Under the pieces are notes generated by a model. That model was not told the origin of the DNA and ran no database searches. It saw nothing but the letters and a program-made list of their open reading frames with translations. From contig NEEC01000014.1 in the NCBI GenBank assembly GCA_002189035.1, positions 2,296,501 through 2,360,500 of the forward strand: a stretch of DNA of 64,000 bases. The letters run 5' to 3'. This document shows, one piece after another, positions 12,652 to 24,547 of this stretch. The translations under genes and the position numbers were made by a program. The first letter of the stretch is position 1, and each line of letters begins with the position of its first letter. Source of the DNA: Utricularia gibba (taxonomy: Eukaryota; Streptophyta; Magnoliopsida; Lamiales; Lentibulariaceae).

Positions 12652-14361
12652 TTAGAAAGTTAAAGAAGAGCCATCTCCCAGTTGATCGATGACGTTCTCC
12701 ACTGTTGCCAATAACTCTGAAATATAATCTAGCAGTCAGCACAAGATGCAGCAGCCATTGCATTGATGATCAAGATTTTCCATTCGGAATAATCACAGAA
12801 CCGCGTACCTTTGAAAGACGTTCCCTGAAGAAAATGCTGCACATTGACACATAAAATTCAGTAAAATTGGCAGCATATTTATCCATCATGGTAAAAATGA
12901 TAAATTTTCCGGCAAGGAAAAAGATAGCAATGCAGCGAATCAATCACCATCAGTTGGGATTTAAGATGATATCCGGTGTCTTTTGGGGTCTCTGTCACAA
13001 ATGATTGAGACATGGTGATCAAGCATGATATCACGAAAATAATTGATTGCATGTAAGCATGCCATTACAACCTTCAAAGGCTTTCAGTTGACAACCCTTC
13101 AGCAATTCAGTGAAATCAGGAGGAAATGATACCATAGTCCCATCAGCTTCATGATCTTTGACCGGTTCATTGGAAATGGTATGTTGAGCCAAGTTAAGCT
13201 CAGGACATGGGAGCATTTCTTGGGTAATAACGTCCACCGATGTTGAAGTTTCCCAATCCAACAAAGGCCTAGGGATAAACCCTTAAGCAATCTATGTTTG
13301 TGATACTCAACAGATGCCTACCAATAAAAGCTATGGGGAGTACCTGTACACTTCTTCAGCTTGAGATGACGACTGTGGTTCAAAGTTGGAGGATTGAAGT
13401 GGCATCGCAATTCCATTACTGAAGTTTACCTATGTCCAAATTACCACCCAAATTCTCTGTCAGCAAGTAGTTCATAAACTAAAGGAATGAAAGTGGACTC
13501 CAGACTTCACCTTCACAATGTCTATGAATTTCTCTGCTTCCTGAAAGGTAGAAAATCCCAATACAAATTTCTGAATCTGCAGCAAACCACGAATAACAAT
13601 TAAAAATAGGGTCATATATGAGATCTCTTCCCGTATCCTCACAAGATCGCAGAGTTATAAAGCGAATTCCAACACATGTTCACAAATATCATTTTGAAGA
13701 TGCAGAACTTGCTAGAAACAGAGACGAACAGTAGATGGAATGGAAGCCTTTAAAAACAGATTTCAAAAACTATTCAATAGTAGTATTAGTAGTTCAGGTT
13801 GCTTGCCTGACCAAGACCATCTTTATAGCTCACAACAATGAACCTGCTCCCTCGAGCAGGGACGCCAGAAGGGCACTCAACTTGCGGATGCGAGAAGTGC
13901 ATCCTAGATAGAAAATGCTTTTCCTGCAAATTTCAAGAAAAAAGCCGACAAATCGTTCAAATCCGGAAAGTCCACCCGATCATAGCGTGAACTAAAAGCA
14001 TCAATTTCCGGTAGCCATAATAGCAGCACGGAGTTTGATAACGCTAATTTGATGAACTCACAAGGGTCATACACCTGAAGTCGACTTCGATAACTGCGCG
14101 TTCCTCTCCGATCGAAGATCTTTCGTACCTGACGTTGAGAGACGCGCAATCCGTAGAAATCCAGTGACCACGGGCGCGCCTTTTCTGAAGCGGCACCAGA
14201 AGCGGATGATTGTCTACGGAAGCAGCACCGGAATCAGATTTTACTAAGCGCGCGTATTGAACTTGCCGCTGATCGATGATTGCAGAGAGCTGTGAGCATT
14301 GAATGGAAGAACATTCCACTGCCATGTCGCTCGCAGATGAGAATGACGTAGCTCCCGCCAT
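12652..14361 (-). CDS. PHS1: POOR HOMOLOGOUS SYNAPSIS 1 (PHS1)-like meiotic protein
   Basis: PHS1 is a plant protein needed for homologous chromosome pairing in meiosis; it acts in RAD50 nuclear import. Eight exons (minus): 14062-14361, 13807-13923, 13511-13576, 13344-13429, 13072-13268, 12948-12991, 12809-12824 and 12652-12716. The phases close exactly to 296 aa. Recognisable parts are GSRFIVVSYKDGLGQ followed by IQKFVLGFSTFQEAEKFID, then FPPDFTELLKGC, and the C-terminal LKSQLM/GTSFKELLATVENVIDQLG, matching the family's last helices. Exon 7 is a 16-nt micro-exon. Intron 2 begins GC (CAG|GCAAGC). The start is the ATG at 14361; a second in-frame ATG is at 14325. The family call rests on memory of the conserved blocks. 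Confidence 0.8.
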
Positions 14362-14662
14362 TCCGGAATTGAAACCCCAAGAAGATGAATATTTAAATAA
14401 ACTTTTTTTTTAATTTGACGAGAGATAGGTGCTTTTCGACTCATGTGGCATGCCCGTGTTCGATTCGAGTTTTCCTACCGAATTGTTGCAGATGGGCTCT
14501 GGAACTCTGGTATCAAATGAACAAACAGAAAGCTAACACAAAGCATGAAGATTTTGGGAGCGCAAGTGCTCTTCAGTACATGTTCTTTGTAAAGTGAGGA
14601 GCTCAGAGAAGGCCAAAACTCTGCAAACAAAATCCCGGAGAAGAAGAGAACTACACAGATGA

Positions 14663-16682
14663 TTAGACATGTAGAGAAGCCTGGAGTGAGGAAGCTATGG
14701 CAGCAGCAAGGCTAATAACTTCGAATGGAGCCTTGCCTTTAACCTGGTTCACCGTCTCCGGGCAAGAGTCAGTTATCCAGAAGTACGTCATGCCAGTGGC
14801 GGGGTTCCCTGCAGCAAGCATGCAACGCCATTTCAGAGGAGTTACAGAGATAAAAGAAATATGAAGGTTCGAGAGAGTGGGAACCTCCGTTGTCGTGTTT
14901 GAATCTCTCCCATGACTTGTTTGGGAAGATCCCATGTGTTACGTATGCACTTATTTTTGTAGCTCCATGACGGGCCAGCACTTTCTGGGAGCAAGAAAGA
15001 AGCAAGATTGAAAGAAATGCTCTTCTCCATGAACATGAGCTAAGAAAAGGATTTGAATGTTCTGACGAATAAAAGAGCAGGTCATTAACCTGACACTCGA
15101 TAAGGGTTCCACCCGACTGGACAAGATCATCCACGATGACAACATGACGTCCTCTTGGATCACCCTCTTTAAGCTTTACAATCCTTTGATCTCCTTCTCT
15201 AACTTTGTCACAAACAATCTGCTCATTTTCAGGACATACCACAAGTTCATACTTCACGAACAGATCGAATCTAGCATAGTTTCACATTGCAAAGTAGATA
15301 ATTCAACCTCATCTATCCCATTCTGAAAAGTGTATGAAAAGCATCATGCAGTAGTAAAATGTTGAGCATCCACAATGCCTAGGAGGAATACCATAGGGAA
15401 ATGTTGGAGCTGCTTGTAAAACCGTTTACGTGCTCCATCATCAGGGAAAGCTATCGTTATCTGATCAAGAAAAAAAAAACTATCTTCATGTTTATGACAT
15501 ACAATTGAGAACCAGTAAGAGATTGCAGCACAACAGCGGCATATCTGCCGTAGCAAATAAAATTTGAAATTTGGCAACAATTTGAACAGACTAATAATGT
15601 CTTACAAAAAATATAAATGAGAAATTACGTTGTCTGAGTCCGGTAGCTGTTGCAGTCTATTCAATAGAAGAGGAATGCCGCTTTCAAAGCGAGGTAAAAT
15701 TTTGTCATCAAAGTAAAATCTCTCCTGCAAGACAGAAATCAAGATCAGAAAAGCAAAAACTTAGGCAGAAATAAACCTACAATCGGCATAAACTGATGAA
15801 GAGAATGAAGCAAGGACTACTAAGCAGCTAAACACCAACTTGTAAGGCATGGATATCAAAAATGACTAAGCTGGTTGGTCCCCCCTTAGATATTGGAATG
15901 CTAGACAAAATCCTAGCCATCGTGACAGCTGTTGCAACATCTCCCTCATCTTCCATTCGTTCAGAAGTCCCAGTTGGGAAAAACGGCAGGATCAGTGTGA
16001 ATGACTTGACAGAAAGTTTTGGCAGAGCATATATTATGGAAATTTGCTCAAAAATAACTCCAGGAGAACTGAATGAGGCCAAGAAAGCAGCATCTCTTCC
16101 ACATACTCCTTGAGCATTGGGAATAAATAAGTTGGGAAATCCATCATCAAATGTCCTGATCCGATAGAATTACTGAAATGAAATCAGCATACGTGTTTTG
16201 TAGGAGAATTATTTAGAAATATGTCGATAGTCATTCGCCACACAGCATCATACAAGAAAAACAAGCATGCGGGAGCGATCCATGCAGTTTAAAACGATCA
16301 AGGCAAAGGCATAATCAAGAACTCGCATTTCAAATTTCAAATCCCTTTCCACAACTAACAAGAACCACCTCCATCTAATGCTACGAAGTTCAACGGCATC
16401 GGATTCCGCAACAATTCTTTCGGCAAGGTGCTTCATTTCGGGGCAGTAGAAAAGGCAAACCCTTCTCCCAGGTGAAATCATATGCTCAGAGTTCCGGCGC
16501 TCGAAGAGACTGACACGATTAGGATCTACGGAAGCTCCGCAGTCAACACTCCACCTGTGAGACGGAGATGAAATGCTCTTGAGCTCGAGCTCGCAAGCAA
16601 TACGGTTTCCATAGAAAGAGGAAATGTGGTAAGAGTTTTTCCTGAAGGGAGTTAGCGGGTGCGGCGGGCAAATCGCCGCCAT
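14663..16682 (-). CDS. PRS: Ribose-phosphate pyrophosphokinase (PRPP synthetase), class II plant type
   Basis: It makes PRPP from ribose-5-phosphate and ATP for nucleotide, His, Trp and NAD synthesis. Seven exons (minus): 16369-16682, 15840-16155, 15629-15724, 15392-15460, 15090-15218, 14885-14984 and 14663-14808; the phases close to 389 aa. Key segments are [53 protein letters not shown], the PRPP-binding loop [18 protein letters not shown], and [12 protein letters not shown] near the end. The roughly 100-residue N-terminal region before the catalytic part is Ser/Arg-rich and could be an organelle transit sequence, as in PRS3-type isoforms. About 300 bases of leader and spacer separate it from PHS1. 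It appears intact. Confidence 0.93.
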
Positions 16683-17050
16683 CGTCGAAGATCACAGAGG
16701 CCTTCGCCCACCGGAAACGGATTTCGGAAAAGGTTAGGTTGTTGCGAATTACTGTTTTTTCTTATTTTATTAATTCTTAAAATCAAACAAATTATCTCAT
16801 AATCCTGACTTTTTTTTTGACGATTATTATATTTATTTTATATTCATTTTTCTAAAAAATAGCATAATTAATTGAAGAATGTCTTCATACGTAATATAAA
16901 TAATCATGTATTTAATTTTGTAATCCTTGCGTTAATTATTGGATCGTCGGTTCCTTCCTCTCTCTCTCCTCCTCTCTCTCTCTAGCCGTTTAGCGTGATC
17001 CACCGGGTCGCCGCCTCATCGCCATTTTGCCGCCGTAGTTTCATCCTCCC
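16683..17050. promoter_or_regulatory. Shared upstream region of PRS (-) and F-box/SEL1 (+), with CT repeat
   Basis: Only about 370 bp separate the two divergent start codons, so promoters and leaders must share this space. A CT-rich microsatellite occupies about 16958-16983, just upstream of the plus-strand gene; such tracts are common in plant 5' leaders. Bases 16750-16930 are AT-rich. Confidence 0.5.
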
Positions 17051-18461
17051 ATGGAGCAGGGAACCTGGCCGAGGAAGTCAGACGGGGACACTTCAAATCT
17101 TTCCCTTTCGGCACGGCACCCGATGAATCGTCGACATTCATCAACCCTGCGAAAGCCCACTTCTCATTCTTCAAATCAACTCCCAAGCTGTCGTCTTCTT
17201 CATCCATGTCGCCAATTGCTGATTACTCGGGAACCCCGTATGACGTTCTCAGAAGAATTGCAGCTACCTTCACGCTGTCCAATTTGAGGGCGGCGTCGCT
17301 CGTTTGCAAAGCCTGGAGGGACGCCCTGAAGCCGCTGCGCGAGGCGATGCTGTTCTTGAAGTGGGGTAAGAGGTATAAGCATGGCCGCGGTGGAGTGAAA
17401 GCTGATTTGAACAAGGCTTTGGATTCTTTCTTGAAAGGGGCGGCACGTGGGTCTACTCTCGCCATGGTTGACGCCGGTTTGATATGCTGGGAGATGGGTA
17501 ATGAGGAGGAGGGAATTTCTTGGTATCGGAGAGCTGCCGATCTCGGTGACCCGCCGGCCAATGTAACTTGGCGATTGCTTACCTGCGAGGTAACCTCTTC
17601 GCTACACCTTACTTGAGATGTTTTGAAGTAATCCTTGAATTGTGACCTCACAGATGGAAAATGAAAGGGAGATTGCTATGTGTGAATTTCTACTTGGAAA
17701 AACATCCCGAAACGGGAATCAGTCATTAATGCGTTGTCTTCCAAGCTGCATGTAGGAATATGGATTGCGAATTATCTTTAGCAGATTGAGATGGACAATT
17801 CCTTTGTGCAGGTAGTCCTCCAAGAACTGAAGAGGCTATCCCATTATTGTATCATGCTTCATTTGGTGGTCATGTTCGGGCTCAATACCAACTTGCGCTT
17901 TGCTTGCATCAAGGCCGAGGAACGGCACAGTCCCTCCAAGAAGCGGCATGTCTATTTTTTTACACGCTTTTCGTACATGGTCTCGAGTGCAGAACAAATG
18001 TGTGATTTCCGGTGACAATTGTCTTTACTTTGTTCTTCAGGCTCGATGGTATCTCAGAGCTGCTGAAGGAGGATATGTGCGCGCTATGTACAACACATCT
18101 CTATGCTTTCTAACAGGGGAAGGTACGGTGCAGTGCCATAAAATGGCAAGAAAATGGATGAAGAAAGCAGCTGATCATGGGCACAGCAAAGCTCAATTCG
18201 AGCATGGCCTCAGCCTCTTCTCCGTACGTGTGTTTTTTATTTTTTTTAAACGCCTGATCATATTCTGTGTTTGAATATTGATTAAGTTATTCCTTGGGAC
18301 AGGAGGGAGATATGATGAAGGCTGTCGTGTACCTAGAGCTAGCCACCCGTGCCGGCGAACAAGCGGCGGGTCATGTGAAGAACGTCATTCTTCAGCAGCT
18401 CTCCGGGCCGTCTCGTGAGCGCGCTATGAACCTTGCGGATACGTGGCGTGCTAGCCACTGA
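17051..18461 (+). CDS. F-box protein with SEL1 (TPR-like) repeats, At1g70590 type, frame disturbed
   Basis: Probably an SCF ubiquitin-ligase adaptor. Exons: 17051-17589, 17812-17945, 18041-18223 and 18303-18461; about 338 aa once two missing bases are allowed for. The F-box is GTPYDVLRRIAATF...LVCKAWRDALK. SEL1 repeats follow, e.g. ALDSFLKGAARGSTLAMVD, HVRAQYQLALCLHQGRG, RWYLRAAEGGYVRAMYN and ADHGHSKAQFEHGL. Two apparent -1 frameshifts lie in exon 1. The N-terminal MEQGTWPRKSDG is out of frame with the F-box (likely at the G run 17084-17087), and the segment after GDPPA is out of frame at 17558-17559. Intron 2 seems to start GC (GCG|GCATGT). If the first shift is real, translation could start at the ATG at 17206, keeping the F-box. 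Whether it is a live gene is open. Confidence 0.8.
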
Positions 18462-18594
18462 TGCGGTGAATGTCAGCATTGCTGCAGCAGCTAGAGTAGG
18501 AAACGCTGTAACATACCTTGAGGGTATCAAATAATTGCACAGAATGTACCATTCCAGAAACCTTCTGAAGGAGTGGCCCTTTTCGATGTAGATT

Positions 18595-19028
18595 TCAGTG
18601 AAGATACAGTTCTTTAGGGGCTGATGGCTGATGCTGCAACATGTGGATGTGCAGCCAGTCTCTGATACAGACAGCTTTTTGGCTACCCTTCTGTTTAATC
18701 AGCTCCTTCAGCTCGGTATAATGTGTGACGAAAGCACGTTCCACTCTCTCGAGGGCATTCAGAACACCGGAATGCTCCAAATCCTCGCTTTTTCTGGCAC
18801 TGATTGCAAGATAGCTTACAAGTTTCAATCCCTGCAGCTGTGGGTTTTGGTTCATCTTCAGCAGTTTGATCAGAGGAGGAATATCTCCCCGTTCAATGGT
18901 CCACGCGCAAGTAGTTGTCCAGGCAAGCAAATTTAACGAGTGAAGCAGCAAGTTCTGTACCTACATCTACTTACGTACCTTTGATTCAGTTTCCCTCTGG
19001 GATAATGCTCACGCCAATGGTCCGATTG
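18595..19028 (-). pseudogene. Remnant of an armadillo-repeat protein gene, 5' truncated
   Basis: The minus strand encodes an open segment (18595-18954) reading LLLHSLNLLAWTTTCAW, then RGDIPPLIKLLKMNQNPQLQ and LKLVSYLAISARKSED, which has the look of ARM repeats. A possible preceding 50-nt exon (18979-19028), joined in phase across a GT-AG intron, would read IGPLA-stop-ALSQRE; the in-frame TGA is at 19009-19011. No earlier ARM exons are seen, because the 3' end of the TPR gene lies directly upstream. It is squeezed between the F-box gene and the TPR gene. I infer a decayed fragment; the ARM assignment itself is moderate. Confidence 0.45.
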
Positions 19029-19127
19029 CTTGTAAAAAGGGGAAAGACTATGTAATCAATAATATACATATGGTGTATGTATTATAGCTGAAGGTTACAC
19101 CACAGGAAGTTGGCTGCTTTTTTTTTT

Positions 19128-19140
19128 GGGGGGGGGGGGG
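19128..19140. repeat. Poly-G run (13) after a poly-T run
   Basis: Ten T residues (19118-19127) are followed by 13 G residues. It lies in the 3' flank of the TPR gene. It is probably a mutational hotspot and a place where read accuracy is poor. Confidence 0.8.
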
Positions 19141-19159
19141 AGGGGGATGTGGGAGTGGT

Positions 19160-20722
19160 TTATTTCTGGAGAAAGAGTGCAGCCCCAACGAGACCAATCC
19201 AAATGGTAACCGACACCCAAAAGGCACGATTCTTCTCGAGATCAGTGGGAGGTTTCCAGACCAAGAAGTCACCTAAATAGTCCTTCCTCGAGGGAAGCTG
19301 ATTTGTGGTCGAGCCAATGAATGCTTGTTCCTTGTCCTTGTCCTTGTACTTGTCACTCCATGTTGCTGCATAGCTAATCAGATTGACACAAGGAGGTGAG
19401 CAGATAAATACGAATAGAGATGAACTTGTCCCTGTTTCCTAAAAGCAGACAAAGAGCCATTGCAGACTTGAATTACCCTCCAAAGAGACAGAGATGAGAT
19501 CAAGCACACTTACTCTTAAGATCACATCACATAAGAATACTACGGTAAAATTACATTGAGTGTTCTGTCCGTTTATTTGCTGAAAATATGGATATTAAAC
19601 TCAAGGACTCACCTGTCGTAGCTGGAGCCTATGAGAGGAATGGTGACCATCTCTTCTTGGGTGATCTTGATCTTGGGGCTTGTAGTATGTATCGTAGATC
19701 TGCCGCCTGGCGACGGATAGTGACGCTGGGATGCTTCTTTTCCAGTTCTTGGTATAGTTTGATACAGTCAGCGTGGCGATTATTGGCCTCGTAGGCCATA
19801 GCAAGCCATATTTGTATCTGAAGGTAGATGAGCGCACATCAAATGAAGCAATATCCAGCAAGAACTATCGATAAGATGGAACAAATGCGGAGAGTGAGTG
19901 AACAAATTAAAGGACATATAAAGATAAAAACACCTAAGCGTGGAATAAGGCCTCCAGCAAATGCAGATAGGAAATAGTGCAAGTAGAGGGATATATGAAC
20001 ACCAACCTCACCACCAAATAGTGTGGGAGGAGGGATGATCGTCAGGGCAGCTTCAAGAAACTCAATTGCACGTCCATACATGCCTTTCTCGTAAGCTTTT
20101 TGCCCAACTTCAAACATTAATTGGGCCGTTTTCCTTCGTTCTGCTTGCTCCCTGGCCACCTATGGTGTCATTTTGAAAGAAGGATGGCGTAATCAGAAAC
20201 CCAGAGTCTTCAAATGATGCTAATACTGGAGCACACATACAGAAAAAAAAAAGAACGCACCTTTTCGAGTTCCTTCTTGACTCTCGTCCGCTTCTCCTCT
20301 TCAGTCTCTTCCTTGAGCTCGCCCTCCGCATTTCGGTATTCCTGATCAATTTTATATTGCAACTCCTCAGCTTTCTTCTCTAGCTCCCTCCTCTCTTCAA
20401 TCTCCTTCACTCGTCGCCTCATCTCCTCCTCCCAATCGAACGCATCTTCCTCCTCGAGCTCATCCTCAATCCCGTTATTGTCGTCGTCACTGGAAGTCTC
20501 GTAATCCACCCGATCCGCCTTCGATAGATTCGTTCTCCGCTTGTTCAAGTGCTTCTCTTTGTGATCGAAAACCGGCTCCAAGTGACCGTTATGGAGGCGA
20601 AGATTCTTCTTAAAGAGGCTTAAAACTACGTCGTACGGTAGGTGCCGGCTCTTCCGATCGGCGGCGAAGGATATTGCCGCAAGGTCCACTATCGGAGATA
20701 TGTTTCCGGCGACAGACGCCAT
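19160..20722 (-). CDS. TPR-domain protein with C-terminal membrane helix, function unknown
   Basis: Four exons (minus): 20261-20722, 20007-20159, 19613-19817 and 19160-19373. Allowing one missing base gives about 344 aa. The N-terminal third carries an acidic patch and a long charged coiled coil (EEEMRRRVKEIEERRELEKK). TPR-like helices follow: QKAYEKGMYGRAIEFLEAAL and IWLAMAYEANNRHADCIKLY. The C-terminus FWVSVTIWIGLVGAALFLQK is one clear membrane segment. Conserved plant proteins of this layout exist; the role is unknown and plastid location is only a guess. In exon 3 the frame must shift after LRYILQAP at the C run (plus-strand G run 19675-19678) to keep the conserved EEMVTIPLIG segment. The start is taken at the ATG at 20722; another in-frame ATG is at 20821. 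Confidence 0.78.
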
Positions 20723-20978
20723 CTCGACGGCGGCGTGGTGTTCCAAGCAAGCGTGAAATGCTTCGGACGGCAGGAGGTAGCGTAGATATTTTGGCAAAGA
20801 CAGGAAGTGGGACCAGATCATGAGTTCACAAGCCAACTATTGCACACCACGTGGACTTATGAAGTCGGGCCTTATCTTATGGGCCAAGATCGATGTTGGG
20901 CTTTCCTACAGAACTAGCTTCATTTTGGATCCAGGTTTTTCAAGTCCAGGTACCTCGGGCTCTCCGGCAGTTCGAGAA
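20723..20978. promoter_or_regulatory. Bidirectional promoter between TPR gene (-) and HisRS (+)
   Basis: About 256 bp separates the chosen start codons of two divergent genes. Open frames run through it on both strands but have no family character. Shared or overlapping promoters are inferred from spacing alone. Confidence 0.5.
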
Positions 20979-23900
20979 ATGGCGTCGGCGGCGGGGATGC
21001 GTGTGGTGACTGTAGGCGGGAAAGGCTCATCTCTTGCATCCTCCTCTGTTTTTGAGATCGCCAATGGGGTTGCTCGTGTTGCGATCGACGCTTCAGCTAT
21101 TTCCCGGCGTTCCTCCTCGTCGTCAGTTTCTGCGTCCAAGTTTCAGTTTTCAATTCCAACTTTCTTTACTCCAGAAGAATCCAGGGCTACTTTGGTTCTC
21201 CTGTTGAATAAGCTACTGGTGTCTTCTTCCTCTTCTTGTGTCACCCAGCTTCTGGAAATTCTGGACGGTGATGTTATTGCCTCAGGATACTCACTTGACG
21301 GCGTGGAATCAAGTGATTTGGGTGCGATCGATTACACATCTGCTGCAATTGATGGCGTCTCCGGAATCCTTGATCATTGCGTTGCTGGGTTGTCTTCAAC
21401 GGTGGACGCTGTCGCAGCTATGTCATGTGAGGCTTTGAGAGCCGACGCGTCGTCTTTCAATTTAATGGATTCTGGAGATGGTTCTTCAGCCAAGGATGTG
21501 GTTGCTGTTGCTGCAGATTTCAAAATATTCTTTAACGATTCAAAGATGGTTAAATCAGGCAGTGGACTTTCCGATCCTTCAGTCGCGGAGATTCCTTCTG
21601 TTCACGGATCTTTGAGGGAAATATCACGGTTGCTCCATTCCAAAACGAGGGTTCAGTTGAATTCTGGATTTAGAGATGGATCGGTCAAGGACATGTCCAG
21701 TGCATTGCTATCCCTTGCTCGGGCTTTGGCGAACTTGGGGGAGATAAGTATCCGGCGTACAATGCTACTACTTTCCAACTCATTTCCTGATGTGAAACTC
21801 CAGTCTCGTTTATCAGAAAGCTTAGTCGCCAAATGCCTTAACTACGATGAATTGGAAGGATTATGCGAGTCCGCTTATTCTTCTCTCGGAAAGAAGAATT
21901 ATCTCCTTTTCGTCCACAAAGTTTTTGATTTGCTTGAAGCTGTTAGGAGCATTATTTCCTGTGAGGCGATAACTGCCTTTCTTTCCCATGAAGGAAGTTC
22001 AGTGTTATCTGATAGCAGTTGCATTAGCAATGACATCACTGGTCAGTCTTCAGTTGATGAAACTTCTAACACTTCGAAGAAAAGTGACAAGAAAAAGAAG
22101 GGAGGTTTGGGGAAGGGTACTTCAGATTTTATGAAGTTTCTTAAGGAGACGCTACTTGGAGAAGCTACAAAAGTTAACTTGGAAAAACTAGTTGATGATT
22201 TCATATCATTGCTAAACCCAAGGTTCTTGGTGTTTAGCGATCTCTTATTGAAAGTTAAGAAGATCGTTGAAAGCAATGAAAGTCTAAAGCGACCTAAGCT
22301 CCCAAAGGTATGATGCTGCTATTTTTGTTTTTATTCAACATTGTTTGTAGATTGTCAATAGATTTTCCTGAATTTAAGCATTGAAGAAAACAGAGGTGTT
22401 TTCTTAGACGGATGGTGATTGGATTGGAAGGCGTTTTCGATGTAGTCGCTTCCTCACTATTTTTCGTTTAATCTTGTTTCTTTTGTTCGAGAAAATTAGA
22501 ATGGCATTCCAGAGTGTTCATAAAAAGATTGTGAAAATTAATGAACGAAAAACTAAAACTTGGGAGGCTGATGAGAAGTTATCTGAAGTCAAAGTGTAGA
22601 AGGCAGTTTTTCTTTAATTGTTTCAGCTTTCCTTAATTGGTTTCACTTCTTAAAAGTTAATCTGGGTGTCCATATTTATCAAGTTTCTCGATTTTCTTCC
22701 CACCATTGAATGTTTCATTGGCTGACTTTGTTTTCTTTATGCTCGCACAGGGAACTCGAGATTTTTCAAAAGAGCAGATGGCTGTTAGAGAGAAAGCATT
22801 TTCAATAATAGTTGATGTTTTCAAAAGGCATGGTGCGATGTCCTTAGACACCCCTGTCTTTGAACTGAGAGAAACTCTCATGGGCAAGTATGGGGAAGAT
22901 GCTAAGTTGATTTATGATATTGCTGACCAGGTATGCTCTTTGTCCGTGGGTATCTTTATTATTTTACGTTTCCAATAATGTATCTAATATTAGAATATGG
23001 ACGTGAACCGTTAAGTTCACATATTTAACTCCAGTGGATTGACAATTGGCATATATATTTTTTTTTCTCAGGGAGGAGAACTTCTCTCCCTTCGTTATGA
23101 TTTGACTGTTCCTTTTGCTCGATATGTTGCTATGAACGGTTTGACCTCATTCAAAAGGTACCAAATTGGGAAAGTGTACCGAAGGGACAATCCATCCAAG
23201 GGGCGATACCGGGAGTTCTATCAGTGTGATCTTGACATTGCAGGTCAATTTGAAAAAATGGGACCAGACTTTGAAGTTATCAGAATCTTGACTGAGTTGC
23301 TCGATGAATTGGATATTGGGGATTATGAGGTTAGCGCCCCTCATGATTTAATTGATTGTATTTACTTTCTCGACTTTAATGAAAGTGTCTTATTTCTTTA
23401 GGTCAAGTTAAATCATCGAAAGTTACTCGATGGTATGCTAGCTATATGTGGGGTGCCTGCAGAAAAGTTCAGGACCATCTGTTCGAGCATCGATAAGCTA
23501 GACAAACAAACATTTGAACAAGTCAAAAAAGAAATGGTGAGTAAGGTGCACTTGTTCAGGAAACTTTGTACGGTACATGAATGTGAGTTCTTTTATAGGT
23601 ACAAGAAAAAGGCTTAGCTGAGGAAGTTGCTGAAAAAATTGGCACTTTCGTTAAACTCAGAGGTTCTCCTTTGGAGTTGCTGTCCAAGCTAAAGGAAGAA
23701 GGTAGCGAGTTCCTGACTAACAGTGACTCGGAGCTTGCACTGTCCGAATTGGATATTTTATTCAAGGCCCTGGCGAGGTCCAAGTGTATCAACAAAGTGG
23801 TTTTCGACCTTAGTCTTGCTAGGGGTCTCGATTATTATACTGGAATGATATTTGAAGCTGTCTTCAAAGGCACTACTCAGGTACTGCCCCGAATTCTGAC

Positions 23901-24547
23901 ATCTCATTTTTGTTAAACTCGTGGTACTCAATTGTGTGAATCGCAATCTCTTGGGAAAGGCATTTAGATGGGCGTTGTGATATGTAGGTGGGTTCAATTG
24001 CATCCGGTGGACGCTACGACAATCTGATTGGGAGTTTAGGCACCAAACATGTTCCAGCCGTCGGAATCAGCTTAGGAATAGAGCGAGTCTTCGCTATAAT
24101 GGAGGACATTCAGAAGGATCGAAATCAGGTATGCCATGCTCAGTCACCCTTCTGCTTTAATCTAAAGGATTGTTTTCTCAACATCTGTCTTGACATGTAA
24201 TCATCCCAACGTGAAAATTTGTTTGCTTTTTTAATTATCAGGACATCCGAGCCACTGAAACTCAAATTCTGGTGAGCATCCTAGGAGATGATCTATCTCT
24301 AGCAGCTGAGATCACCTCTGAACTGTGGAGCAACAAGTTCAAAGCCGAGTTCATGGTCAACAAGCGGATGGCGAAGCACTTCGACCGCGCCACGGGATCA
24401 AAGATTCCATACATGGCCATCGTCGGGGACCATGAACTCAGCAAAGGAACAGTGAAACTGAAAAATGTCAAGGCTGGGACTGAGGAAGAAGTCCCACTCG
24501 ACGCACTTGTGCCGGAGCTTCAAAGACGCTTAGAGAAGCAGCCCTGA
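20979..24547 (+). CDS. HisRS: Histidyl-tRNA synthetase, cytosolic plant type
   Basis: It charges tRNA-His. Seven exons: 20979-22307, 22751-22930, 23072-23329, 23402-23536, 23599-23880, 23988-24128 and 24242-24547. All are GT-AG and in phase, giving 876 aa. The first exon encodes a plant-type N-terminal extension of 443 residues, ending in a Lys-rich linker before the catalytic core at [17 protein letters not shown]. Core motifs: [14 protein letters not shown], the motif 2 region [45 protein letters not shown] and motif 3 [12 protein letters not shown]. The anticodon-binding domain is in the last exon. The start is the ATG at 20979 ([10 protein letters not shown]); upstream codons stay open without a better ATG. 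It appears intact. Confidence 0.97.

Noticed and set aside
12518-12763. Minus ORF over the last PHS1 exon as an alternative C-terminus
   Set aside because: It is in a different frame; the frame ending at 12652 matches the conserved PHS1 C-terminal helix and all exon phases close.
18631-18936. Plus-strand ORF opposite the ARM remnant
   Set aside because: No recognisable content, while the minus strand reads as ARM repeats.
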